In this document: piece after piece, positions 34,784 to 44,118 of the stretch
Numbering within the stretch: position 1 is the first letter of the stretch
Layout of the letters: each line of letters opens with the position of its first letter
NCBI RefSeq assembly: GCF_018219155.1
Contig: NZ_CP056123.1
Coordinates: 4,535,505 to 4,599,504 of the forward strand
Source of the DNA: Moritella sp. 24
GTDB taxonomy: Bacteria > Pseudomonadota > Gammaproteobacteria > Enterobacterales > Moritellaceae
DNA length: 64,000 nt
Direction: 5' to 3'
Made by a program: the position numbers and the translations under genes
The notes under the pieces: model-generated
What the model was told of the DNA's origin: nothing
Seen by the model: the letters and a program-made list of their open reading frames with translations, nothing else
The model's database searches: none

Positions 34784-36428
34784 ATTGCTCCAACATCTCA
34801 CCGTTATTTACACCGGGTGGTACTAAAGGCCACACATTTTCTTGTTCTGATATTTGTACATGTAAGAAATATGCACCCGAGCTTGCTAACATGCGATCGA
34901 TTGCTGGTTGCACTTGTTCTTTAACGACAATCGCTTCACCAGGAATACCGCACGCTGCAGCTAAAGCAACAAAGTCAGGGTTATCATCTAAAATCGTTTG
35001 CGATAAACGTCCATCAAAGAATAGCGTTTGCCATTGGCGAACCATTCCCAATCGTTGATTATCAATCAGTACAATTTTAACCGGCAATTTTGCCCGATTA
35101 ATTGTCGCTAATTCTTGAATGTTCATCATGATAGAGCCGTCACCGGTTACCACAACAGGCATTGCATCGGGACGTGCTAACGCAGCACCGACAGCAGCAG
35201 GCAGACCAAAACCCATCGTGCCAAAACCAGCACTCGATAACAGATTTTCAGGTTGTGTAAACGTCATATGTTGTGCAGTCCACATCTGATGCTGGCCAAC
35301 ATCGCAGGCCACAAAATGGTCTTCAGGTAAGCTAGCGGATAATTGCTTCAGTAATAAAGGTGCATAAATAGCAATACCAGGATGGTCATAGCGGAAAGCT
35401 GTTTCAACTTTCATCTCTAGCGTGTGCAATCGCCAAGGGGCAATATCTAGCGTCATTTTTAACGCCGGTAGAATTAATTTTAGATCCGTTGAAATCGCAA
35501 CATTCGCAACACGTAATTTATTATGTTCACAAGCATCAATATCAAGATGAATAATCTTGGCATGTGGTGCGAATTCATCAAGTTTACCGGTCACACGATC
35601 ATCAAAACGAGCGCCAACAGCAATCAAGAGATCACTTTCTTGCACTGCTAAGTTTGCTGCTTTTAAGCCATGCATACCCAGCATGCCTAAATAATAAGGA
35701 TGTTCAGGATCCGGAGAACCGATACCTTTTAATGTACTTACAATAGGAATGTCTAATGCGGCAGCTAATTCACGCAACTCAGGTACAGCATCCGCCATAC
35801 CAACACCACCACCTACATATAAAATCGGTTTTTTAGCCGCGTGTAATAACACGCGAGCAGCGGTGACTTGCGCTTCAACTAAACCATCTAATGCAGGTAG
35901 TACGGGTAATTCAGATACCGTTTCAACTGCCATTTCAGCAAGTTGAATGTCTTTAGGTATATCAATTAAAACAGGTCCAGGGCGGCCAGTCGTTGCAATC
36001 GTAAATGCCTCAGCAATAATACGATCTAAATCATTTTGATCTTCAACTAAGAAACTGTGCTTAGTACATGATAACGTCATGCCAAGAATATCCACTTCTT
36101 GGAACGTATCAACGCCAATTAACGCACTTGGTACCTGACCAGTAAAAGCAACCAGTGGTATAGAATCAGCCATCGCTTCAGCCAAACCAGTCACAATATT
36201 CGTTGCGCCTGGACCTGAAGTCGCAATACAAACCCCCACTCGTTCACCCGCACGTGCATAACCAAGCGCAGCCATAACAGCGCCTTGTTCATGTCGAGCA
36301 AGCAAATGTGAAACACCACCATCATATAGCGCATCATATAACGGCATGATCGCGCCACCTGGATAACCGAATACCTGAGTTACCCCCTGTTTACGTAAAG
36401 CATTTACAATAAACTCTGTTGCTTTCAT
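34770..36428 (-). CDS. ilvG: Acetolactate synthase II large subunit
   Basis: 552 residues from [17 protein letters not shown] longer frame to 36476 is rejected because AAAGGGA about nine bases before ATG 36428 fits the family start. The ThDP enzyme joins pyruvate with pyruvate or 2-oxobutanoate. The catalytic Glu is in [10 protein letters not shown]. The ThDP motif starts [14 protein letters not shown]. The reading frame is intact, unlike the ilvG frameshift of E. coli K-12. Upstream lie a leader peptide and an attenuator. Confidence 0.97.
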   Translation of the reverse strand: MKATEFIVNALRKQGVTQVFGYPGGAIMPLYDALYDGGVSHLLARHEQGAVMAALGYARAGERVGVCIATSGPGATNIVTGLAEAMADSIPLVAFTGQVPSALIGVDTFQEVDILGMTLSCTKHSFLVEDQNDLDRIIAEAFTIATTGRPGPVLIDIPKDIQLAEMAVETVSELPVLPALDGLVEAQVTAARVLLHAAKKPILYVGGGVGMADAVPELRELAAALDIPIVSTLKGIGSPDPEHPYYLGMLGMHGLKAANLAVQESDLLIAVGARFDDRVTGKLDEFAPHAKIIHLDIDACEHNKLRVANVAISTDLKLILPALKMTLDIAPWRLHTLEMKVETAFRYDHPGIAIYAPLLLKQLSASLPEDHFVACDVGQHQMWTAQHMTFTQPENLLSSAGFGTMGFGLPAAVGAALARPDAMPVVVTGDGSIMMNIQELATINRAKLPVKIVLIDNQRLGMVRQWQTLFFDGRLSQTILDDNPDFVALAAACGIPGEAIVVKEQVQPAIDRMLASSGAYFLHVQISEQENVWPLVPPGVNNGEMLEQYDEC

Positions 36429-36480
36429 TAATCTACATCCCTTTAAACATAACTCTTGTAAATAATTAAACGCCAAACAA

Positions 36481-36510
36481 AAAAAAACCCCGGTTATTTA
36501 CCGAGGTTTT
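36481..36510 (-). terminator. Attenuator of the ilv operon
   Basis: On the minus strand AAAACCTCGG and CCGGGGTTTT pair with a 7-base loop, followed by nine T. It lies between the ilvL stop and the ilvG start. The place and form are those of a transcription attenuator. Confidence 0.93.
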
Positions 36511-36528
36511 CTTATTGCTGGATTAAGC

Positions 36529-36624
36529 TTATTTTCGCTTAGCAGTAAGTCCCCGGCTTGGTAATTTAATAATTACCACCAGAATGCTGACTACAATAAT
36601 TAGACGCGAAGTAAACCCAAACAT
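36529..36624 (-). CDS. ilvL: ilvGMED operon leader peptide
   Basis: 31 residues starting MFGFTSRLIIVVSILVVII and ending TAKRK. It holds five Ile, four Val and four Leu codons, most in one block. The composition resembles E. coli IlvL. When charged tRNAs for branched-chain amino acids are scarce, ribosome stalling in this block should prevent the terminator at 36481 from forming. It lies 19 bases before the hairpin and about 100 bases before ilvG. The ribosome binding site is weak (TTGGA). Confidence 0.92.
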   Translation of the reverse strand: MFGFTSRLIIVVSILVVIIKLPSRGLTAKRK

Positions 36625-36927
36625 ATAACTAATCCAACAACTCTAAATAATTTTGATGCCTCATTATTAGCATGGCGAATTTATTTAATCAAGCCTTTAA
36701 CCGTGGTCAAAATAACTAAAACAACCAAATAAATGGACACAGATAATTTAACATATCGATAAATACGAAAGTTCCAGTTTAAAGTTTTGCGCATGACAAG
36801 CATCACAAAATAGACTGTTGCAAATAGGCCTTGCTTAAGATTTTAAAATAATCGACCTAATTCAACTGTGCTTATCATTAATTGCACTAGGGTATGAGAA
36901 GAACAATAAACGACCCAAGGATGATGA
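36625..36927. other. comM-ilvL divergent promoter region
   Basis: 303 bases between comM and the ilv leader. Only promoter-like elements were seen. No further gene is supported. Confidence 0.6.
36663..36692 (-). promoter_or_regulatory. Candidate ilvLGMED promoter
   Basis: On the minus strand TTGATT (36687-36692) and AATAAT (36663-36668) are 18 bases apart, 39 bases before the ilvL ATG. TTGACC at 36705-36710 with TTAAAT 16 bases on is an alternative. Confidence 0.45.
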
Positions 36928-38445
36928 ATGAATTTAGCCGTAATCTATAGCCGTGCAATTTTAGGCATTAACGCACCCTTAATTACTATTGAAGTGCATA
37001 TCAGCGAAGGCTTACCAGGGTTCACGATTGTCGGCTTACCAGAGACATCCGTTAAAGAAGCCAAAGATCGAGTGCGCAGTGCCTTGATGAACTCGAACTA
37101 TGTCATGCCAGCAAAACGGATAACTGTCAATTTAGGGCCTGCCGATCTGCCAAAGGAAGGCAGCCGTTATGATTTACCCATTGCTATCGCGATTTTAATT
37201 GCCTCACAACAAATCAGTAGCAATCAACATCAGCAATTAGAGTTTATTGGTGAGTTGTCGTTATCCGGAAAATTACGTACATGCCGTGGAACGATTCCCA
37301 GTATTATCGCCGGTAAAAAAGCACAACGAAGTACAATTATTCCTTTTGATAATGGTCATGAAGCGGCACTAATAGACAATGCAAACTGCTTGGTCGCACA
37401 TAATTTACAACAAGTATGCGAACATATTAACGAACAACAAACACTACAAAAAGCGTCACGAATAGCAAGCCCAGAAACAGCCTCTTACGCTCAATATGAT
37501 ATGCAAGACATCATCGGTCAGCAAAGTGCAAAGCGCGCCTTAGAGATCTGTGCGGCAGGTAATCACAACTTACTTTTGTTTGGCCCTCCGGGGACAGGTA
37601 AAACCATGTTAGCAAGTCGTTTAACGACCATTCAACCAGACATGACCGAGCAAGAAGCCTTAGAGTGCGCAGCAATCAAGTCTATTAGTGGCGGTGAATT
37701 TGTCGCGCAAGACTGGTGTCGACGTCCCTTTAGAACGCCACACCATACTTCATCAGCCGTAGCCTTAGTCGGGGGAGGACGCACACCAAAACCAGGCGAA
37801 ATAACACTCGCACATAACGGTGTCTTATTTTTAGATGAACTCCCTGAGTACCAGCGTAAAGCGCTCGATTCTTTACGAGAACCACTCGAAGCAGGTAAAA
37901 TCAGCATATCGAGAGCGAGTCAGCAAGTCGACTTCCCAGCTAAGTTCCAATTAATCGGCGCATTAAACCCTTCCCCATCAGGCTATTATGACAACAACAA
38001 ACTTGGTGGAAATAATAGTCAGGTCGCTAAGTATTTAAGTAAATTATCAGGTCCCTTTTTAGATCGTTTTGATCTGACCATTGAAGTTCCAGCATTACCT
38101 AAAGGCAGCCTCACAGAGCAAGGTCAACGAGGCGAAAATAGTGAACAAATTAGACTTCGGGTTAGTGCGGCTCAAGCAGTACAACGGCAACGTAGTCATA
38201 AATTAAATGATGCACTCACAAATAAAGAAATAGAGCTACATTGCCCACTTCAGCACCAAGATGCCATTTTCCTAGAGCTGGCCATTGAAAAAATGGGGTT
38301 ATCAACAAGAGCATTTCATAAGATAATCAAAGTCGCTCGCACCATCGCAGATTTAAACAATTGTACTGAAATCAATAAATCACACTTACTTGAAGCATTG
38401 TCTTATCGTGCGATGGACCGCTTGCTACAACAAATAAATGTTTAA
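36928..38445 (+). CDS. comM: YifB/ComM-family Mg-chelatase-like ATPase
   Basis: 505 residues. An N-terminal Lon-protease-like fold (about 1-170) carries GLPGFTIVGLPETSVKEAKDR. The AAA+ domain follows, with Walker A GPPGTGKT, Walker B VLFLDELPE, and a C-terminal Mg-chelatase part. ComM is a hexameric helicase that drives branch migration during natural transformation. In E. coli yifB also lies next to ilvL, so position and sequence agree. AAGGATG precedes the ATG. Confidence 0.94.
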   Translation: MNLAVIYSRAILGINAPLITIEVHISEGLPGFTIVGLPETSVKEAKDRVRSALMNSNYVMPAKRITVNLGPADLPKEGSRYDLPIAIAILIASQQISSNQHQQLEFIGELSLSGKLRTCRGTIPSIIAGKKAQRSTIIPFDNGHEAALIDNANCLVAHNLQQVCEHINEQQTLQKASRIASPETASYAQYDMQDIIGQQSAKRALEICAAGNHNLLLFGPPGTGKTMLASRLTTIQPDMTEQEALECAAIKSISGGEFVAQDWCRRPFRTPHHTSSAVALVGGGRTPKPGEITLAHNGVLFLDELPEYQRKALDSLREPLEAGKISISRASQQVDFPAKFQLIGALNPSPSGYYDNNKLGGNNSQVAKYLSKLSGPFLDRFDLTIEVPALPKGSLTEQGQRGENSEQIRLRVSAAQAVQRQRSHKLNDALTNKEIELHCPLQHQDAIFLELAIEKMGLSTRAFHKIIKVARTIADLNNCTEINKSHLLEALSYRAMDRLLQQINV

Positions 38446-38471
38446 TTATTACAATTTTAGTTTGGCATAAT

Positions 38472-38506
38472 GTGATGATAGTTTTATCATTTCAGCTTAT
38501 CATCAC
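38472..38506 (+). terminator. Hairpin after comM
   Basis: GTGATGATA and TATCATCAC pair with a 17-base loop between comM and the first acyltransferase. No T run follows, so its role as a terminator is uncertain. Confidence 0.45.
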
Positions 38507-38520
38507 TCCAAGGCCATATT

Positions 38521-39417
38521 ATGTTATCGACATTCACGCAAAAGGTGGCAGGCGCCATTGCATTTATCTGTTATCTTTTGAATACCATATTTTGGTTAAT
38601 ACCAATTGTTATCTTTTCTCTTTTAAAAAGTATCATTCAATTCAAATCAGCGCAGAAAGTACTAAATCATCTACTTGATGGCTGCGCATCAAATTGGATT
38701 TCAGTGAATGGTATCACCCAACGCTTAATTGGTAATCCTCATATTCAAGTAAATGGCATTGAAGGTCTATCATTAAATAAATGGTATATGGTCATCTCAA
38801 ATCATCAATCATGGGTTGATATTTTAGTCTTACAACGCGTGCTTAACGGCCAGATTCCATTTTTAAAATTCTTTCTAAAAAAAGAGCTAATTTGGGTTCC
38901 CTTTCTAGGCCTTGCTTGGTGGGCGTTAGATTTCCCTTTCATGAAGCGCTACAGCAAAAAGTTTTTACAAAAGAATCCACACATGCGTGGTAAAGACATT
39001 GAAACAACTAAAAAAGCTTGTGCCAAATTCAAACACAAGCCAGTAAGTGTGATGAATTTTGTTGAAGGGACACGGTTTACTCAAGATAAACACACCCAAC
39101 AAGCCTCTACATTTAAGCATTTATTAAAACCCAAAGCAGGCGGAATCGCATTTGCACTCGATGCAATGGGCGGACAACTCGACACTTTAGTGAATGTTAC
39201 GATTCACTATCCACAAGGTATTCCCACCTTTTGGCAGTTTATTAGTGGTCAGGTCAAGCAGATCCAAGTACAAGTGAGTACACAAGATATTAACTCAAGT
39301 TATATTGGTGACTACACGAATGACAAAGATTTTCAGGCGAATTTCCAGCAATGGATAAATGAACTATGGGTTAATAAAGACCAAGAACTCGATCAACTTA
39401 AGCAGGCTGCAAACTAA
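38521..39417 (+). CDS. Acyltransferase, YihG type (first of tandem pair)
   Basis: 298 residues. A membrane helix at about 12-36 is followed by a 1-acylglycerol-3-phosphate acyltransferase fold. The catalytic HX4D is NHQSWVDIL and the acceptor motif is FVEGTRFT. The segment PFMKRYSKKFL and its length match E. coli YihG, which affects the acyl chains of membrane phospholipids. It lies directly before a paralogue with no gap between stop and next start. Substrate chain preference is unknown. Confidence 0.9.
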   Translation: MLSTFTQKVAGAIAFICYLLNTIFWLIPIVIFSLLKSIIQFKSAQKVLNHLLDGCASNWISVNGITQRLIGNPHIQVNGIEGLSLNKWYMVISNHQSWVDILVLQRVLNGQIPFLKFFLKKELIWVPFLGLAWWALDFPFMKRYSKKFLQKNPHMRGKDIETTKKACAKFKHKPVSVMNFVEGTRFTQDKHTQQASTFKHLLKPKAGGIAFALDAMGGQLDTLVNVTIHYPQGIPTFWQFISGQVKQIQVQVSTQDINSSYIGDYTNDKDFQANFQQWINELWVNKDQELDQLKQAAN

Positions 39418-40314
39418 ATGATTAATTTTCTGCCTACGTTTATTTTAATGATCATTAGTACATCATTAGTCGTTATTAACATTGTTTGCTCATTAACGCT
39501 TATCAGTATCACAGGGCTCATTAAGTTTATTTTACCGTTTAGCCCAGTACAAAAAGTTTCTCGGAAAATTGCAGATCGATTACTCGGAGTCTGGGTTTTC
39601 ATTAACACTTGGATGATCTCATTCATCAATAAAGTTGAATGGGATATTAAAATTAACGGCGATTTAAATAAAAAGAGCTGGTACTTATTGATTTCCAATC
39701 ACCATAGCTGGACTGACATTGTCATTCTATTTTCAGTCTTTGCGAATAAGATCCCGTTGCCTAAATTCTTTGTAAAACAAGAAGTTTTATATATTCCCTT
39801 CGTTGGCACCGCTTGCTGGGCCTTAGACATGCCCTTCATGAAACGCTACAGCAAACAAAAGTTAGCTAAAAAGCCACACTTGAAAGGGAAAGATATGGCA
39901 AGTGCACGTAAAGCCTGTGCCAAAGCTAAACTAGCTCCGACGACCATCGTTAATTTTGCAGAAGGGACGCGATTTACTGAAGCAAAAAAACAGCACACAA
40001 AATCTCCCTTTCGCTATTTACTGCCACCCAAATCAGGCGGCATCGCATTATCACTGGCTTCGATGGGCTCAACCTTAGATCAAATTTTAGATGTCACGAT
40101 CATCTATCCAGATAACCCCGATTCACCCTTCAAGGATCTGCTACAAGGTAAATTAAAGCGTATTATTATTCGAGTTGAAACAATTGAAGTCACATCAGAT
40201 CTACAAGGTGATTATGAAAATGACGCTCAATTTAAACAGCATTTTCAGCAATGGGTCACCAGCATTTGGCATAGAAAAGACCAACTAATCTCGGATTTTC
40301 ACCAACGCATTTAA
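39418..40314 (+). CDS. Acyltransferase, YihG type (second of tandem pair)
   Basis: 298 residues, same length and layout as the gene before it: an N-terminal membrane helix, NHHSWTDIV as the HX4D motif, PFMKRYSKQKL and FAEGTRFT. The start ATG follows the previous TAA with no base between, so the pair is one operon from a gene duplication. The sequences have diverged strongly outside the motifs, suggesting different acyl preferences. It is followed by a hairpin. Confidence 0.9.
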   Translation: MINFLPTFILMIISTSLVVINIVCSLTLISITGLIKFILPFSPVQKVSRKIADRLLGVWVFINTWMISFINKVEWDIKINGDLNKKSWYLLISNHHSWTDIVILFSVFANKIPLPKFFVKQEVLYIPFVGTACWALDMPFMKRYSKQKLAKKPHLKGKDMASARKACAKAKLAPTTIVNFAEGTRFTEAKKQHTKSPFRYLLPPKSGGIALSLASMGSTLDQILDVTIIYPDNPDSPFKDLLQGKLKRIIIRVETIEVTSDLQGDYENDAQFKQHFQQWVTSIWHRKDQLISDFHQRI

Positions 40315-40322
40315 ACATTTAA

Positions 40323-40352
40323 CCCACAAGGTTAGTCTAATAACTTTGTGGG
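40323..40352 (+). terminator. Terminator after the acyltransferases
   Basis: CCCACAA and TTGTGGG pair, extended inwards by GTT/AAC, and followed by a T-rich stretch (TTCATTTTAATT). Confidence 0.7.
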
Positions 40353-40511
40353 CCACTTCATTTTAATTCTCGAACAACCAACAAAAATAACGCTTTAGGG
40401 GTAAAAGAAGAGATAAAAACTGCCTTTAATAGAGTCTGAATTCTAAAGGGACATTAAGATCTCACTTTTACTTTAATCTTAAACGAAACAAGGTGTAACA
40501 TGCTATAACTG

Positions 40512-40538
40512 TTAATGCATTGTTGCATTAATCTTTTT
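40512..40538 (+). promoter_or_regulatory. Palindrome and T run before the acyl-CoA ligase
   Basis: TTAATGCA-TTGT-TGCATTAA is a perfect 8-base inverted repeat 19 bases before the start codon, followed by a T6 run. It may be an operator or a weak leader terminator. Confidence 0.45.
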
Positions 40539-40549
40539 TGGGATCACAC

Positions 40550-42211
40550 ATGAGCACATTAGCACCAAACTTAAACACACCTCTCGATGCCTTACTGCAC
40601 TGGGAAAAGCATCGTGCCAATGAGGTATATTTACGCCAGCCTATTAATGGGACATTTCACGAATTCACGTGGTCTCAAGTGGCTGACCAGACAAAACGTA
40701 TCGCTCAAGCACTACAGTCTCTTGGACTAGCACCAGGTGATAAAGTCGCGATCCTCGCAAAGAATAGCGCTGAATGGTTTATTAACGATTTAGCTATTAT
40801 GTACGCGGGTTATATTAGTGTACCAATTTATTCAACAGCAAACGCGAAAACAATTAACTATGTACTAGAGCACAGTGAAGCAAAAGTACTATTTGTTGGT
40901 AAGCTAGATAACTATCAAAACTTAGAAGGCAAGCTACCAGCAGACGTAATTACCATCAGCTATCCTTACGAAACATTGGCTTGCCAATACAAATGGAATG
41001 ACCTGCTTGAACAGCATCAACCATTAGCAGCGCCAGTGAAAATAGATCTAGACAGCTTAATGTCGATTATTTATACCTCAGGTAGTACAGGTAACCCGAA
41101 AGGCGTGATGATCACGTTTGCAGCATTCAAATCAGCATCTCAAAATATTATCACAAGCTTAGGGTTTGTTGCTGGTGACCGTTTACTGTCTTACTTACCA
41201 CTCGCCCATATTACTGAGCGTGTTTATATTGAAGGTAGCAGTATTTATGCTGGTGAAGGTGTAGTTTCATTTGTTGAATCACTTGATACTTTCGTGAGTA
41301 ATATTCAGTCTGTCGAACCAACATTATTTATTTCTGTACCACGTCTATGGACTCGCTTCCAAATGGGCGTATTACAAAAAATGCCTGCACATAAACTTAA
41401 CTTCCTACTCAAAATTCCATTCGTAAATGGGTTAGTAAGAGCGAAGATTAAACGTGGTCTAGGTTTACACCATGCACGTATGCTTGGTTGTGGTTCAGCT
41501 GCCGTATCACCTGCATTATTAAAATGGTATGAACGCCTTGGCTTAAATATTACTGAAGCATGGGGTATGACAGAAAACCTTGCTTACGGTACATTGAATC
41601 ACCCATTCAACCCGCAAAAAATCGGTACTATTGGTAAACCAGGTAAAGGTGTAATTCTTAAAATTTCTGAGATTGGTGAAATCTTAGTAAAAGGTGACGG
41701 CCTGATGACGGGCTATTACAAAGATGAAGCACAAACCAAAGAATCATTCGATGAAGAAGGTTACTTCAAAACAGGTGATAAAGGTGAAATTGATGCCAAT
41801 GGTTATGTCAAAATTACCGGCCGTGTTAAAGATATCTTTAAGACTTCAAAAGGTAAATACGTTACGCCAGTACCAATTGAATGCAAATTTGGTGAGAACC
41901 CGAATATTGAACAAATTTGTATTACAGGTACAGCACTAACACAACCTGTTGCATTAGTTGTATTATCACCGGAAGCACGTGAACAAGGTCAAGAAGTCAT
42001 GACAAGCAACCTTGAAGAAACACGTCAACACATCAATAAGTCATTAGAATCACATGCACGTATTGGTCATATCATCGTATTAAAAGATGAATGGACAGTC
42101 GATAATGGTTTATTAACACCAACACTTAAATTTAAGCGTCACGAACTAGAAAGTCGTTTTAAACCTTTCTACGAAGAGAACCATAAAGATAAGATTGTTT
42201 GGGAACAATAA
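40550..42211 (+). CDS. Long-chain acyl-CoA synthetase
   Basis: A 553-residue AMP-forming ligase that activates long-chain fatty acids with ATP and CoA. The P-loop YTSGSTGNPKGVM is at about residues 177-190, with ITEAWGMTE and the hinge KTGDKGEIDANGYVKITGRVKD. It belongs to the FadD15/FAA-like group rather than E. coli FadD. The start is ATG 40550 with GGGA six bases upstream; an in-frame TTG at 40538 is less suited. It stands alone and ends in a perfect hairpin. Confidence 0.93.
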   Translation: MSTLAPNLNTPLDALLHWEKHRANEVYLRQPINGTFHEFTWSQVADQTKRIAQALQSLGLAPGDKVAILAKNSAEWFINDLAIMYAGYISVPIYSTANAKTINYVLEHSEAKVLFVGKLDNYQNLEGKLPADVITISYPYETLACQYKWNDLLEQHQPLAAPVKIDLDSLMSIIYTSGSTGNPKGVMITFAAFKSASQNIITSLGFVAGDRLLSYLPLAHITERVYIEGSSIYAGEGVVSFVESLDTFVSNIQSVEPTLFISVPRLWTRFQMGVLQKMPAHKLNFLLKIPFVNGLVRAKIKRGLGLHHARMLGCGSAAVSPALLKWYERLGLNITEAWGMTENLAYGTLNHPFNPQKIGTIGKPGKGVILKISEIGEILVKGDGLMTGYYKDEAQTKESFDEEGYFKTGDKGEIDANGYVKITGRVKDIFKTSKGKYVTPVPIECKFGENPNIEQICITGTALTQPVALVVLSPEAREQGQEVMTSNLEETRQHINKSLESHARIGHIIVLKDEWTVDNGLLTPTLKFKRHELESRFKPFYEENHKDKIVWEQ

Positions 42212-42235
42212 GCTAAAACATAAGTTTAGATAAAC

Positions 42236-42262
42236 AAAAAGGACGCAATTGCGTCCTTTTTT
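42236..42262. terminator. Bidirectional terminator, ligase and dsbA
   Basis: AAAAAGGACGCAA and TTGCGTCCTTTTT form a fully symmetric hairpin between convergent genes, with T runs on both strands. Confidence 0.95.
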
Positions 42263-42283
42263 AATATTTAAAATATAAGAGTA

Positions 42284-42907
42284 TTAGTTAGTTTTTGCTG
42301 CTAGATATTTAATTAATTCAGCTAGCTTAACGTTAAACTCTTCACCACGGGCCTTAATACCACCCATGTTAATTTGGTATTTGCCATTAACGATCAATGC
42401 AGGTACGCCACGAATATTATTTTTAGCCGTGTTTTTATCCATACGAGCTACTTTACCATTCACAGCAAAGCTATTAACAGCAGCATCGAATTTCTTACCA
42501 TCGACACCAGCATCAGTAAATACAGTACGGATATCATCACGACCACTAAAACGACGTTTTTGGTCATGTATCGCAGTAAATATTGCCGATGACATTTTAT
42601 GCTCAACATTTAGCAACTCAGCTGTCGCAAATGCTTTTTGCATTTCAATACCCATTTCACGACCAATAAAAGCAACGTGATTTTTTTCGACTTTAATATC
42701 AGTGTCTGCAAGACGTTTCGTCACGTCAGTCATGATTGGTTCGAATTTATTACAATGTGGGCAGAAATACGAAAAGTACTCAGCTACTTCAGGTTTTGAT
42801 GTTGCTTGCTCAGAAATAACATCATAATGCACACCTTCTTTAAACTGTGCTGCGTTCGCAAATGGTAAAAATAACATTGCGGTGATCAATATAAATAATT
42901 TTTTCAT
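42284..42907 (-). CDS. dsbA: Thiol:disulfide interchange protein DsbA
   Basis: 207 residues with a signal peptide (1-19, ANA-AQF). The active site CPHC is at 49-52, and the cis-Pro loop is in RGVPALIVNG. It introduces disulfides into periplasmic proteins and is reoxidised by DsbB. It lies 50 bases downstream of srkA, the same pairing as in E. coli (yihE-dsbA). Substrates in this window may include cytochrome c5 and the Cys-rich CAP lipoprotein. Confidence 0.96.
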   Translation of the reverse strand: MKKLFILITAMLFLPFANAAQFKEGVHYDVISEQATSKPEVAEYFSYFCPHCNKFEPIMTDVTKRLADTDIKVEKNHVAFIGREMGIEMQKAFATAELLNVEHKMSSAIFTAIHDQKRRFSGRDDIRTVFTDAGVDGKKFDAAVNSFAVNGKVARMDKNTAKNNIRGVPALIVNGKYQINMGGIKARGEEFNVKLAELIKYLAAKTN

Positions 42908-42957
42908 TATTTTCCTTCCTGAAAATTTAAATTAAACATAATTAACTGTACAAAAAA

Positions 42958-43947
42958 TTAGTAATTAGGAATGAGAGATAACGGCGACTTTTGCATATTA
43001 CCAATCTGTTCATGCAAAGATACGACCTGCTGTTGCCAATATTGTTCATCCGCAAACCACGAAAAATGACGACTAAATGCAGGATCATCCCAACGCTTAG
43101 CAATCCAACCCATATAATTCATCATGCGCATCGCACGTAATGGTTCAATTAGCTGCAACTGTTTAGAGTCAAAAGAGCAAAATTCTTCATACCCCTCTAA
43201 TATTACTTCCAGTTGTAATAATTGCTCATGACGTTCTCCATGCAACATCATCCATATATCTTGTATTGCAGGACCTTGGCGACAATCATCAAAGTCTAGT
43301 AACGTGACTTTATCACGCCATAAAATATTTCCCGCATGTAAATCGCCATGCAAACGAATCAATTGCTTATCATCTGGCTTATATTGCAACATGATTTCTT
43401 TTGCTAACGCATCATAAACATCAAAAAATGATGTTTCTAAATGCGCTGGGACAAAATTATTATGCTGTAATATTTGCTTTGGTGTTTGTACAAACTCCGC
43501 AATCGACAATGTTGGTCGATATAAAAATGATTGCTTGCTTGCAAGTTGATGCACACGTCCTAAATTACGCCCTACCGACTCTAATGCATCAAGATTATCC
43601 ACTTCAATAGGACGCCCGCCAGCACTTGGAAAAATAGCAAAGCGATATCCTTGATAAGTAAATAAACTACACCCATCAAATTGTAATGGCGCAACAACAT
43701 CAATTTCCGCTTGTTCTAACTCGAGTGAAAAATTATGTTCTTCTTGGATCTGTTCATCACTCCACCGTTCAGGGCGATAAAATTTAACCACAAAACGTTG
43801 GCGATCTTCGTCTTGGAATTGAAACACGCGATTCTCATAACTGTTCAATTCCAATAAACCTGAATCCACACGAATACCGATAGATTCTATCGCATCCAGC
43901 ATAAAGTCAGGTGATAGAAGGCTGTAATCAACGGGCTGTTCTGTCAT
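42958..43947 (-). CDS. srkA: Stress response kinase A
   Basis: 329 residues of the SrkA/YihE/RdoA family, an aminoglycoside-phosphotransferase-like Ser/Thr kinase. LNSYENRVFQF near the start, VVKFYRPERW with the ATP-binding Lys, the catalytic loop RLHGDLHAGNILW and metal-binding LLDFDDC are visible. It protects against stress-induced death in E. coli. It is cotranscribed with dsbA, as in E. coli, where the pair responds to Cpx signals; no Cpx box was identified here. Confidence 0.95.
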   Translation of the reverse strand: MTEQPVDYSLLSPDFMLDAIESIGIRVDSGLLELNSYENRVFQFQDEDRQRFVVKFYRPERWSDEQIQEEHNFSLELEQAEIDVVAPLQFDGCSLFTYQGYRFAIFPSAGGRPIEVDNLDALESVGRNLGRVHQLASKQSFLYRPTLSIAEFVQTPKQILQHNNFVPAHLETSFFDVYDALAKEIMLQYKPDDKQLIRLHGDLHAGNILWRDKVTLLDFDDCRQGPAIQDIWMMLHGERHEQLLQLEVILEGYEEFCSFDSKQLQLIEPLRAMRMMNYMGWIAKRWDDPAFSRHFSWFADEQYWQQQVVSLHEQIGNMQKSPLSLIPNY

Positions 43948-44041
43948 TCTTATTTCCTAAAATACTACTATCTATACTAATCTCTACATCCAAATAACCG
44001 TCATTAACCTACAGCCGATTTTAGATGAATATAATAATAAC

Positions 44042-44062
44042 AAGCCCAGTATCACTGGGCTT
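44042..44062. terminator. Terminator between ccoG and srkA
   Basis: AAGCCCAGT and ACTGGGCTT pair with a 3-base loop; the tail GTTATTTA or its minus-strand counterpart is T-rich. It lies 56 bases past the ccoG stop. Confidence 0.8.
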
Positions 44063-44118
44063 GTTATTTACTTTAACTTACATTATTCATAAAGCTATTT
44101 ATAAATAATATAAAAACG

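Noticed and set aside
34770..36428. ilvG frameshift as in E. coli K-12
   Set aside because: The frame is open from the leader-proximal ATG to the stop, with all thiamine-diphosphate motifs present.
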